From Candidatus Thorarchaeota archaeon (lineage in GTDB: Archaea > Asgardarchaeota > Thorarchaeia > Thorarchaeales > Thorarchaeaceae), in contig JAEOUG010000102.1 of the NCBI GenBank assembly GCA_016839445.1, positions 1 through 32,736 on the forward strand: a stretch of 32,736 bases of DNA, given 5' to 3'. The stretch's first letter is position 1; every line of letters starts with the position of its first letter. Below, in pieces: positions 23,221 to 30,973 of the stretch. A program made the translations under genes and the position numbers. The notes beneath the pieces were generated by a model. The model searched no databases. It was not told the origin of the DNA and saw nothing but the letters and a program-made list of their open reading frames with translations.

Positions 23221-24208
23221 CTCGCTCGAGGGCGGCCCAAAGGGCGTCGGTGGCGGGCCTCTGAATTCTCGAGCCATTGTATGTTTCTCTGACGCTGGGA
23301 TCGCTTGTAGTTTCTCCGATGACAGCAGCTTCGATTCCTTCCTTCTCTATCGCCCTTATCACATCTTCAGAGTTGCTGCTCTTGCACGTCAGAATCATAC
23401 ATCCGCTGCTGATGAGTTCCATCGGGTCGATGGCGAGAGTTTCGCAGATGCGTGATGTGGACTCATCTGTCTTTATCGCTGCCACATCTATTCGGAAGCC
23501 AACTCCGCTGGCGTCGCAAATCTCGTGGAGACCATTTGAGACCCCTCCCTCTGTAGGGTCGTGCATCGCGGTGACATGTCCGGTTCGGAATGCAGCAAGA
23601 CCGTCCTTGACCACGCTAATCCTGTTTCGGAGAGAGATCGCCTGGTCAACAATACGCTGGCCAAGCAGGGCCGTCAGCTTCTCACGGCCCTCAGAGGCAA
23701 GAATAGCGGTTCCCTCAGGGGCTGCACACTTCGTCAGAACGATAGCATCGCCAGGCTTCGCTCCACTGGATGTGACGAACTGGCCATCTTCTGCGACTCC
23801 CAACATGAAGCCGGCGGCAATTGGCCTGTCAATTCCCGGGGTTATCTCTGAATGACCACCCACAACTGCAATATCGAGCGAACTGGCAGCCTTGTGAACC
23901 TGATCAACAATGTGCTCAATCTGCTCCTCTGTACAGCCAACGGGCAGCATGAGCGATGCCAGGAACCATCTTGGTGCCACGCCAAAAGTGGCAATGTCAT
24001 TGGCATTGACGTGCACAACTAGCCAACCCAGATCTTCGATAGAGCCTGTGATAGGATCAGTTGCAGCTATGATCACCTTTTGCCCGACCTTCAGTACAGA
24101 CGCGTCCTGCCCCAGGCCAGGGCCTAGGATGACATCCGGGTCGGAGTGTCCAAGATGCTTGAAGATGATGTTGCTAAGAATGTCCGGCGGAACCTTTCCT
24201 GGTTGCAT
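23207..24208 (-). CDS. AIR-synthase-related protein (PurM/HypE-like)
   Basis: 333 aa from ATG 24208 (MQPGKVPPDILSN), with GAAGGAG 8 nt upstream; the track's ATG 24271 has none and adds 21 poorly matching residues. The PurM/HypE/SelD superfamily domain is visible: Asp-rich ligand segment VILGPGLGQDASVL, ATDPITGSIEDLGWLVVHVNANDIATFGVAP (the N-terminal ATP-binding half), then VVGGHSEITPG and, in the C-terminal half, HDPTEGGVSNGLHEI and SSGCMILT. HypE makes the cyanide ligand of NiFe hydrogenase, but many archaea have a lone homologue of unknown role, and this has no HypE-type C-terminal cysteine tail, so the function stays open. The 178-bp region upstream to 24386 is a promoter region; I see no other gene there. 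Confidence 0.85.
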   Translation of the reverse strand: MQPGKVPPDILSNIIFKHLGHSDPDVILGPGLGQDASVLKVGQKVIIAATDPITGSIEDLGWLVVHVNANDIATFGVAPRWFLASLMLPVGCTEEQIEHIVDQVHKAASSLDIAVVGGHSEITPGIDRPIAAGFMLGVAEDGQFVTSSGAKPGDAIVLTKCAAPEGTAILASEGREKLTALLGQRIVDQAISLRNRISVVKDGLAAFRTGHVTAMHDPTEGGVSNGLHEICDASGVGFRIDVAAIKTDESTSRICETLAIDPMELISSGCMILTCKSSNSEDVIRAIEKEGIEAAVIGETTSDPSVRETYNGSRIQRPATDALWAALERVKRL

Positions 24209-24386
24209 GAGTTGGACTCCTTCAGTAGGTGCGCACTCGCCCTGTGCCTTGTGCATGAAAAGCAGGTTCATTGAAACCCAGTTCAGGGCACTCCTTGCTC
24301 ACTATGACACGAGGCGACTCTCGGGCGATATGCGCAGCCCAACGAGAGAGTCCCCGCTAATAATCTAATCGAGATGGCAACTTCGT

Positions 24387-25865
24387 CTACGCAGGTAGGT
24401 ATGCTTCGACTTCTTTGAGGTCCTGCGTTCTTAGCCGGGACTTCGAACGGCTCTGGGAGAGTATTGCGCCTATGATGGAGCCCTCTGCCATCAGCTCTCG
24501 AGATAGATAGGCCCGGCCACCAGCTGCGCGGGCTATGAGATAGGCGCCGAAAGTCCGGCGGAACTCATCCACCGCCAAGATCGTCTCAATCGGGTCCTTG
24601 TATCCCTCCTTTCTGCCCCTGAGGAGGGCCGCCAACTCAAGCGCGTCGTGGTAGGGGCGCTTCAGGAAGCTGGACCATCTTCTTTGCTCCAAGTCGACAT
24701 TCACGCAAGCCAGCTGAACCTTCTGTTTCTTCAGCGTTCTTGCCGCCCTGACCAAGTCCTGTACAGGAGTGAATTGCGCATGGCCAGGACCAACAGACTG
24801 CGCAAGGGGGATGTTGGGAGAGAAGTCTGAGATAAGGATCACAAGAGCCTCGATATCCTCATTGCGCATCCGCTCTCTCCTGATGGTCTCCATAGCTTTC
24901 TTCAATGCATCTGCCAACGGTGTGAGCCCTGAGATCTTCAGACGACCGAGGGCGCGATACAGCTTGTTCCAATTAGTGGTTGGCGCCTGTACCTCCACAG
25001 CACCGCTGTCTTTGAACGCGATGATCCCGGTACGATCCTTGGAGCCCCTAGTCTCAGCCTCAAGACGCTCGATGAACTCCCTCACCTGCTCGATGCTACC
25101 CTTCATGGAAAGGCTCACGTCAATGACAAGCATGATAGTCAGGGGTGTTCGTCCAGTGAACACACTCTCACGGACATCTTCCTTCTTTATCGCAATCGGG
25201 AGCTCGCGTTCAATGCCAGACCTTGCGGCCGCTGCAATCACGGTCGATGGAATGTGGATGTTGGTAATCTCCCGGGAGGGAATTCGAGACCTCACAGGTC
25301 TTCCGTGCTTCATGGCATCAGAAGCCTTCAATGAGCCCGTTGCACGAGACCTCGTGCTCTTGTTGATCCATCCTCCAGATGACACTTTGGAACGAATCAT
25401 AGCCCGGCGCCTAAGCTTCTCAAGATCGAAGACCTCTTCGCCGGTGTCAATGTCAGGGGTCTTCAGGAAGAAGCCGTCGTCGAGGTCGTAGGGAGAGTCT
25501 CGAATCTCAGACTTCGATCCAGTGATGGCCGTCTTCTTCTGAGGTGCATATGGTCGTGTCGCCAAGCCCCACTCATCGCCAGGCTCCGGGTATCCCATTC
25601 CTGGCTCAACAGTGTCAATCCCTGCCGCAGGCCCACTCTTCCTTCTGGTCATCACTTCCAACCACTTCTTCGCCAGACGGTACATCAGAGGTGCGTAGAT
25701 TAGCACGTCTATGATTATGGCCGGCCATGGAGGGAACTCGAAGAGCTGTGCGCCAAATAGCCAGTTGACCGGACTCACGTAGAGCCACGGGAAGAAGGGT
25801 AGAATGACGAAGAGCATTACGGCGCAGATGGTCCCCTTGATGGGATCACCCTGGGGGTTTCTCAC
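24387..25865 (-). CDS. Membrane-anchored VWA-domain protein, partner of ChlI-like ATPase
   Basis: 492 aa from GTG 25865. Two TM helices (11-32 and 47-66) form the N-terminus, then a charged linker of about 130 residues ([10 protein letters not shown]...), an RGR-type basic element near 175-215 (KHGRPVRSR...[14 protein letters not shown], as in ChlD/BchD), and a VWA domain from about 240 with the MIDAS set DVSLSMKG (D249, S251, S253), a T and a GIIAFKD...LTPLADAL segment. The AAA module of BchD is absent, so it is not a standard chelatase D subunit. The GTGA overlap with the ChlI gene's stop means coupled translation. No good ribosome site precedes the GTG, and a slippery A run is 13 nt upstream. 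It probably works with the ATPase as a membrane-linked chelatase or MoxR-like remodelling pair. Confidence 0.88.
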   Translation of the reverse strand: MRNPQGDPIKGTICAVMLFVILPFFPWLYVSPVNWLFGAQLFEFPPWPAIIIDVLIYAPLMYRLAKKWLEVMTRRKSGPAAGIDTVEPGMGYPEPGDEWGLATRPYAPQKKTAITGSKSEIRDSPYDLDDGFFLKTPDIDTGEEVFDLEKLRRRAMIRSKVSSGGWINKSTRSRATGSLKASDAMKHGRPVRSRIPSREITNIHIPSTVIAAAARSGIERELPIAIKKEDVRESVFTGRTPLTIMLVIDVSLSMKGSIEQVREFIERLEAETRGSKDRTGIIAFKDSGAVEVQAPTTNWNKLYRALGRLKISGLTPLADALKKAMETIRRERMRNEDIEALVILISDFSPNIPLAQSVGPGHAQFTPVQDLVRAARTLKKQKVQLACVNVDLEQRRWSSFLKRPYHDALELAALLRGRKEGYKDPIETILAVDEFRRTFGAYLIARAAGGRAYLSRELMAEGSIIGAILSQSRSKSRLRTQDLKEVEAYLPA

Positions 25866-27058
25866 TTTTTGTGGAGCTTTTTTTTTCCTTCTTGCTCCCC
25901 ATATTGAGCGAAGCGGGACTGGCGACCAAAGGAGCCACCGCTCAGCCTTGTGCCCTTCTCACCATCTTCCTCTTCTGGAGGAACTTCAGTCGGTGACTTC
26001 CGCGTCTTGCTCCTCTGAGATATCTCAGTAGCCTTTGTAATCGCTCGGTCAATGTCATCTGGAGACGGGGGTTCGAGAAGTCCGCCCCTTCTGGTGCGGT
26101 GGCTGAGGGCTAGCTGAGAGGCAATCTTCATGTCTTCCAGACTGACCTCCATCCTCCCTTCGAAGGCAGCATTGGTTATAGAGGCCTTGCTAATCACGAT
26201 GTCTGGCCTGACTCCATCGACTTCGAGCGCGTCACAGGCCATGGCGATTGCGCGAAGGTGATAATCTTTCAGTACTACATCGCCCAGAATCTGCTTGGCT
26301 TTCTCAATGCGGCTTCTGAGCTCATCCTGTCGATCCGTCCATGCATCACGAAAGGCCATGGGGTCATCCTCGAAAGCCAAGTTCCTACGAACGAGTTCCA
26401 TCCGGTCATCAATGCTGTGCTGTGCCGTCACATTGACGTGGAGGGGGAAGCGATCGAGGAGCTGAGGTCTGAGTTCGCCCTCTTCAGGATTCATCGTCCC
26501 GATGAGCACGAAGTTGGATGGATGAGAGATCGATATGCCCTCTCGCTCGATCACATTGACCTTTGTTGCAGCAGCGTCAAGTAAATCGTCAACAAGATGA
26601 TCTGGCAGTAGATTGACTTCATCTACGTAGAGAACGTTCTGGTGTGCCTCGGCGAGGATTCCCGGTCGGAGAGCTTGGATTCCTTCCTTGAGAACCAGTT
26701 CAATGTCTAGGGAGCCAATGAGTCGATCTTCTGTGGTCGATAGAGGAAGGTTGACAACTCGCATCTTGCGGCTCTTGGTCCTAAGAGTCTCCTTGGACTC
26801 GACTCTCGAAGCACATTCCTCACAGAGGAACTCAGGAGTATCGGGATTGCAGCCGAAGCGGCATCCCTCAACGATACTTACCTCCGGGAGGAGGTCTGCA
26901 AGAGCACGGACAACTGTGGTCTTACCCGTACCCTTTGGACCCGAGATCAAAACGCCACCAATCTGAGGGTTGATGCCATTCAGAACCAAAGCGAGCTTGA
27001 GATTCTCAAGGCCCACTACTGCGGTAAAGGGCATTGTCGCTCGCTTGAGTTCGCTCAT
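25862..27058 (-). CDS. ChlI/BchI-like AAA+ ATPase (magnesium-chelatase I-subunit family)
   Basis: 398 aa, ATG 27058. Walker A is GPKGTGKTT (40-48), Walker [11 protein letters not shown] (142-151), and sensor 1 is [12 protein letters not shown], followed by LLDRFPLHV (arginine finger region). A Cys-rich insert CRFGCNP...CEEC (C66, C70, C79, C82) is present, as in many archaeal and bacterial ChlI homologues, and probably binds zinc. The last 60 residues are charged and Lys/Glu-rich. The family uses ATP to drive metal insertion or substrate remodelling together with a VWA protein, which is the next gene. No large H subunit is in the window, so Mg, Co or another metal cannot be specified. A TATA-like CTTATTTATG lies about 50 nt upstream. 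Confidence 0.92.
   Translation of the reverse strand: MSELKRATMPFTAVVGLENLKLALVLNGINPQIGGVLISGPKGTGKTTVVRALADLLPEVSIVEGCRFGCNPDTPEFLCEECASRVESKETLRTKSRKMRVVNLPLSTTEDRLIGSLDIELVLKEGIQALRPGILAEAHQNVLYVDEVNLLPDHLVDDLLDAAATKVNVIEREGISISHPSNFVLIGTMNPEEGELRPQLLDRFPLHVNVTAQHSIDDRMELVRRNLAFEDDPMAFRDAWTDRQDELRSRIEKAKQILGDVVLKDYHLRAIAMACDALEVDGVRPDIVISKASITNAAFEGRMEVSLEDMKIASQLALSHRTRRGGLLEPPSPDDIDRAITKATEISQRSKTRKSPTEVPPEEEDGEKGTRLSGGSFGRQSRFAQYGEQEGKKKLHKK
25877..25886 (-). other. A9 slippery site at the ChlI-like/VWA junction
   Basis: The minus strand reads GGA AAA AAA AAG CTC in the ATPase frame, containing the classic heptamer A-AAA-AAG. A -1 slip would continue AAA AAA GCT CCA CAA AAA GTG into the VWA frame, which is open through the VWA start. 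See the findings section. Confidence 0.4.
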
Positions 27059-27104
27059 TCCACCACTTCAGATAGGCTATCTACAGCTGATTCCTCTTGA
27101 CAGG

Positions 27105-27114
27105 CATAAATAAG
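27105..27114. promoter_or_regulatory. TATA element between ChlI-like and thrC genes, readable both ways
   Basis: CATAAATAAG (plus) and CTTATTTATG (minus). It is about 28 nt before GTG 27137 and about 50 nt before ATG 27058, so either direction is plausible. Confidence 0.5.
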
Positions 27115-27136
27115 ACTGTTTGTGCACGTAAGGAGA

Positions 27137-28303
27137 GTGGTCTGGTTGATTTCCCACATCACACACCTCGAGTGTCCACAATGTAGGAGAAAGCATTCAG
27201 TTGAAGCGAGTGCAACTTTCTGTGTGTGTGGTTCACCTCTGTTCGCTAGATATGACCTCGCCCGAACAACCGAGGCCGCCAAGAATGAGGAGTTCCCCTC
27301 AGAGATTAACTCCATGTGGAGATATTCGCAGCTCCTCCCGGTGAAGTCCCCCTCATGTATTGTGAGCCTTGGGGAGGGATGGACACCGCTGATTACCTCA
27401 AGACGACTGGGCACACACTTGGGGATGAAGCTTCTCAGGATCAAGGACGAGGGGCAGAATCCAACATCGAGCTTCAAGGACAGAGGACTCTGCGCAGCAA
27501 TATCAAAGCACATAGAGTTGGGCGCCACTGAGTTCGCAATTCCTTCCGCTGGAAATGCAGCCGTTTCAACAAGCGCGTACGCTGCCGCGTCAGGGGCCAA
27601 GGCGCACATCTTCATGCCATCTGACACACCCGAGCCCTTCTTCTCTGAGTGCGAGCTCTTCGGAGCCGAGGTTGTACGAGTTGAAGGCAACATCTCAGAT
27701 GCAGGAGCAGAGATGGCCGCTAGGGGAGGCCAATGGACAGCTCTCTCCACGACAAAGGAACCATACCGCGTTGAAGGGAAGAAGACGCTGGGCTTCGAGA
27801 TATGTGAACAGCTGGGATGGAGAGTCCCTGATGCTGTGATTTGCCCCACAGGCGGCGGCACAGCGGTGATAGGCATCTGGAAGGCATTTGAGGAGCTTGA
27901 ACAGATTGGGCTAATCGGAAGAGAGCGGCCCAAGATGTACGCAGTACAGAGTGAGGGGTGCGCGCCTATCGTGCAAGCCTATGAGAAGGGACTGGAAACG
28001 GTAGAAGCGTGGCATGGGGGAGAAACAGACGCTCTCGGTCTCAGAGTACCAAGTCCCTTTGCGGGAAGACTAATCCTCCAGGCTCTGAGACACTCAGGAG
28101 GAGCAGCCGTGGCCGTCGCAGAACAGGAGATTGCCACCACTAGGCGAATGGCAGGCAGGATGGAAGGAATGGATCTATGCCCCGAAGCGGCAGTGGGCAT
28201 CGCAGGTCTGCGAAACCTGGTTGAGTCAGGGCAAATCGACTACGATGAGGAAGTTGTGCTACTGAACACAGGTAGCGGTTCAAGATACACGAATGTGAGA
28301 TGA
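27137..28303 (+). CDS. thrC: Threonine synthase
   Basis: About 388 aa from GTG 27137, which is about 28 nt from the TATA box (leaderless). TTG 27146, with AAGGAG about 10 nt before it, and GTG 27122 are alternatives. The chain starts with a rubredoxin-like knuckle (ECPQCRR...FCVCGSPL), typical of archaeal ThrC. The PLP lysine lies in NPTSSFKDRG, after SLGEGWTPL and the strand KLLRIKDEG. The glycine-rich phosphate loop is ICPTGGGTAVIG, and the nucleotide-like SAGNAAVSTSAYAA loop binds the PLP side. It converts O-phosphohomoserine to threonine. It diverges from the ChlI-like operon. The minus-strand ORF 27055-27933 is a shadow of this gene. Confidence 0.95.
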   Translation: MVWLISHITHLECPQCRRKHSVEASATFCVCGSPLFARYDLARTTEAAKNEEFPSEINSMWRYSQLLPVKSPSCIVSLGEGWTPLITSRRLGTHLGMKLLRIKDEGQNPTSSFKDRGLCAAISKHIELGATEFAIPSAGNAAVSTSAYAAASGAKAHIFMPSDTPEPFFSECELFGAEVVRVEGNISDAGAEMAARGGQWTALSTTKEPYRVEGKKTLGFEICEQLGWRVPDAVICPTGGGTAVIGIWKAFEELEQIGLIGRERPKMYAVQSEGCAPIVQAYEKGLETVEAWHGGETDALGLRVPSPFAGRLILQALRHSGGAAVAVAEQEIATTRRMAGRMEGMDLCPEAAVGIAGLRNLVESGQIDYDEEVVLLNTGSGSRYTNVR

Positions 28304-28353
28304 CCCGATAACTGCTGAGACAACCACGAGTATTAATAGCTGAAAGCTGATTC

Positions 28354-29535
28354 GTGGTACTGCTTCATCACACGCTGGAGGAAACCAATATCCCAGATTC
28401 ATCCAACGACAGCGAAGGTGAGTACAGGAGCGTAAGGAAGTCCCTGCTTGCTGGAAAAGGGGAATTTGCAGTCATAGCTGTCTTGTTGCTCGTGTATCTC
28501 TACCTGAGATTCACAGGGATAGAAGCCACTTGGATGATACTCTTGGGAATCGTGGTTGGGATATGGCTCGCCTTCAGACCCTCTGAGTGGGCAGTGGAAG
28601 GCATTGAAAGCATATCCGGGCACCTGGGACTCACAGCATACGTGGCGGGAATGCTCACAAGCTTGGCAAGTAACATGCCAGAGGCCGTTATCAGCGGCAT
28701 CGCCGCCTGGGAGGGGTACACGTCAATAAGACCAGAACTTCTGGACATAGCCGTCCTCTCCGTTCTAATCGCTGCAGGTTTCAACATGCTCCTGCTTGGC
28801 TTCACTATCATGATCTCAACGAAGGGAGCAGAGGACATGGACGTGCCCGAAGAAGCCATCAAGAAGGACTCTGTTCTCATTCGCTGGACCATAGTTGCGC
28901 TGCTAAGCATGTTTGCACTCGGAGTAGTCGAACTTGCCTCTTCAGGAGGCGCGAATGACCTCAAGTTTCCTGCCATGGCCTCGCTGGTGTTGTTCTTCTC
29001 GTACCTAATCTACGGGACAGTCCTGACCTCAGGCGATGTTGTCGACGAAAAAGAGGCCGCAGTCCCACATCACTCCAAGCGTTCGGCAGGTATCCTGTCA
29101 CTCATCGGATTCATAGGGATCTTCCTAGCTGGGGAAATCCTAACACATTCCGTGGACGAGCTCCTGACAACACAACATCACATCATCTCAGGACTTGGTG
29201 ACGAGGTGACGATTGCTGCATTCATCTTGGGTGCAGCAGGTGCGCTTCCAGAGCACGGTATCGCATTGATTGCAGCTGCAAAAGGCAAGATAGGAATCGC
29301 TATTGGGAATCTGATTGGAGGTGTCCTCCAGATAGTGTTGCTGGTGATGGGAGGTATTGGAGTCATTGTCCCAATCCCATTGGACCACTATGTCCTTTTC
29401 CAGATCGTCGTCATTGCGGGATCTCTGTGGTTCCTGAAACGGGCAATCACTGATGACCATAGACTCGACTTCTTCGAGGGAGCGATGATTGTGCTACTGC
29501 AGGCGTACGTCTTCGTGTTGCTCCTATCTCAGTGA
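28354..29535 (+). CDS. CaCA-family cation/proton or sodium/calcium exchanger-like membrane protein
   Basis: 393 aa, about eleven predicted TM helices. The two inverted alpha repeats that define CaCA transporters are visible: alpha-1 around GLTAYVAGMLTSLASNMPEAVISGI, and alpha-2 around EVTIAAFILGAAGALPEHGIALIAAAKGKIGIAIGNLIGG. The acidic PE residues that bind the ion are present in both (NMPE, ALPE), but each lacks the canonical GTS before the Pro, so the ion specificity is uncertain. A hydrophilic loop (EEAIKKD) lies between the halves. GTG 28354 lies about 20 nt after TATTAATA, a little close for a leaderless start, but no better start codon is nearby. The 3' end overlaps the phosphatase gene by 7 nt. 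Confidence 0.85.
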   Translation: MVLLHHTLEETNIPDSSNDSEGEYRSVRKSLLAGKGEFAVIAVLLLVYLYLRFTGIEATWMILLGIVVGIWLAFRPSEWAVEGIESISGHLGLTAYVAGMLTSLASNMPEAVISGIAAWEGYTSIRPELLDIAVLSVLIAAGFNMLLLGFTIMISTKGAEDMDVPEEAIKKDSVLIRWTIVALLSMFALGVVELASSGGANDLKFPAMASLVLFFSYLIYGTVLTSGDVVDEKEAAVPHHSKRSAGILSLIGFIGIFLAGEILTHSVDELLTTQHHIISGLGDEVTIAAFILGAAGALPEHGIALIAAAKGKIGIAIGNLIGGVLQIVLLVMGGIGVIVPIPLDHYVLFQIVVIAGSLWFLKRAITDDHRLDFFEGAMIVLLQAYVFVLLLSQ

Positions 29536-30170
29536 CGGTCCAGAATGAAAGGAAGGATTGCTCTTAGGTCATTGTTGCGTATAACAACATCCGCGGCCTG
29601 AGCTACCTCCTCATCCTCAGGATTGAAGGCAACGGATAAGCCCACCACTGAGAATACGCTAACGTCGTTCTTGCCGTCTCCAACGAAGGCCGTATCCTCA
29701 GGCGGTATGGAGAAGTGCTCATTGATGATCTCTATCTCACGGATCTTCTCACCCCACCCGACTAGGACCTCTACCTCACCAGTGAGGATACCATCCACGT
29801 GCAGGAGCTTGTTGGTCAGGGTGTACTCGACCCCCAGCTTACTTGCCACGTGGTTCGCCATTAGGTCAAGCCCCCCAGAGAGAAGGGCCGTATGTATCCC
29901 GTTTTCGTGGAGCGATCTTATTGCATCTTCTGCGCCTGGCGAGATGGCTGTGGCTCTGACAATGTCCATCACCTTCTCCACAGGCCTCCCCTTCCACAAT
30001 CCTGCATCAAGATCAGCCCATTGCTGATAGGAGATCTTGCCGGAGAAATAGAGGTCGAAGTAGGCACCCCCTTCCTCAGTCGTGCCAAAAGCCTCGTGAA
30101 GCCGCCACCAGATGCTCTTGTGGGTAGTCAGAGTCCCATCTACGTCAAAGACAACTAGTTGAATCGCCAT
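29529..30170 (-). CDS. serB: HAD-superfamily phosphatase, SerB-like
   Basis: 213 aa from ATG 30170. All four HAD motifs are visible: DVDGTLT with nucleophile D9 and acid/base D11 (motif I), LLSGG with S98 (II), K142 in WGEKI (III), and GDGKND (164-169, IV). The insertion YFSGKISYQQWADLD (41-55) resembles the cap of phosphoserine phosphatases of the archaeal SerB type. It would hydrolyse phosphoserine in serine synthesis, although SerB-like members can act on other phosphoesters. The TLTNKL and EVLVGWGEK segments match SerB subfamily members. Monocistronic; it converges with the CaCA gene by 7 nt. Confidence 0.85.
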   Translation of the reverse strand: MAIQLVVFDVDGTLTTHKSIWWRLHEAFGTTEEGGAYFDLYFSGKISYQQWADLDAGLWKGRPVEKVMDIVRATAISPGAEDAIRSLHENGIHTALLSGGLDLMANHVASKLGVEYTLTNKLLHVDGILTGEVEVLVGWGEKIREIEIINEHFSIPPEDTAFVGDGKNDVSVFSVVGLSVAFNPEDEEVAQAADVVIRNNDLRAILPFILDRH

Positions 30171-30191
30171 AACTGCAACACTCGAAGAGGC

Positions 30192-30857
30192 TTATGATTC
30201 TGCTTCGCGTTCTCGCTCTTCTCGGGCTTCTCGCTCAAGATCTTCCAGGAGCTCGTCGATTCGCTTGTCTTCTGGAGTCCCTGTCTTCGAGGATGATGAG
30301 GCAGCCTCACCTTCAGCTTCCAGAGGTGGCAGTACTCCTTCTTTCTCGAGCAATACCTCGGCCTCCATTGCGTCGAGCTCCCTGTCGATCCGCTCCTCCA
30401 TATCGAGAGTTGTGTCTGCTCCAGTCAGATCTTCTGAGAGAAGCTCACCAGCTATGGAGATGTGTTCAAAGGACTCCGACAGCTTGTCGAGCTGCATCTG
30501 AATCTCTTCCGGCTTCAACATGGACCTAGCCTCGGTGAGAGCATCGTTCGCGATGCTGAATGCTCGAAGAACCTCGGCCTGAGTCTTTGCTTCCTCCAAG
30601 TTCAGTAGAGCGGTCTCAAGTGTGAGGAACTGCTGCTGGTAGCGATTCCTCCGATTCTCCAGGTCGACAACGATGCTGAGGTGGGAACGAGCGAGGGAAC
30701 GATTGCCTTTTGACATGGCTTCCTTGGCGCTTTGCTGCTCCTCAGTCATCCTAGTCTCAAGTCTTCTGACTCTAAGCGTCAGGGCATTCATTGTGCCTTT
30801 CATTTCCAGAATGCCGCGTTCTGCATCGACCTTCTTCTTGCCGCTAAGGAACCCCAT
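30192..30857 (-). CDS. ESCRT-III / Snf7 (CHMP, CdvB-like) family protein
   Basis: 221 aa from ATG 30857 (MGFLSGKKK), which has GGTG 6 nt upstream; the track's GTG 30866 adds three residues. The N-terminal helix region, the long helical hairpin (AMSKGNRSLARSHL...DLENRRNRYQQQFLTLETALLNLEEAKTQAEVLRAFSIANDAL) and the EEIQMQLDKLSESFEHISIAGELLSEDL segment match the Snf7 pattern of basic helices 1-2, then 3-4 and an acidic C-terminal helix. The tail (DKRIDELLEDLERE) resembles a weak MIM1-type motif. It presumably polymerises on membranes for fission or cell division, with Vps4/CdvC elsewhere in the genome. Family assignment is from sequence pattern, unsupported by a search here. Confidence 0.78.
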   Translation of the reverse strand: MGFLSGKKKVDAERGILEMKGTMNALTLRVRRLETRMTEEQQSAKEAMSKGNRSLARSHLSIVVDLENRRNRYQQQFLTLETALLNLEEAKTQAEVLRAFSIANDALTEARSMLKPEEIQMQLDKLSESFEHISIAGELLSEDLTGADTTLDMEERIDRELDAMEAEVLLEKEGVLPPLEAEGEAASSSSKTGTPEDKRIDELLEDLEREAREEREREAES

Positions 30858-30902
30858 ATCTTCCACCTAGTAGGTCCTTGTTGTCCTATCTCGTCACCTG
30901 AG

Positions 30903-30943
30903 CCATTTAAACAATTGTAATCTGTAACGCACAATAGTTATAT
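30903..30943. promoter_or_regulatory. Divergent promoter region between ESCRT-III-like and IMPase genes
   Basis: The minus strand has GTTTAAATGG at 30903-30912, about 50 nt from ATG 30857. The plus strand has GTTATAT near 30938-30943, about 33 nt before ATG 30974. The elements are separate but close. Confidence 0.45.
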
Positions 30944-30973
30944 CACCATAGAATAGACAAATCTCGATTTGAT

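Noticed and set aside
23277-23855. 192-aa plus-strand ORF
   Set aside because: Antisense to the AIR-synthase-like gene; low-complexity Ser/Ala composition.
25877-25886. Run of nine T on the plus strand as a terminator
   Set aside because: It lies inside the coding end of the ChlI-like gene and no stem precedes it; kept instead as a slippage site.
27055-27933. 292-aa minus-strand ORF
   Set aside because: Antisense to threonine synthase; the plus frame has the PLP lysine and loop motifs.
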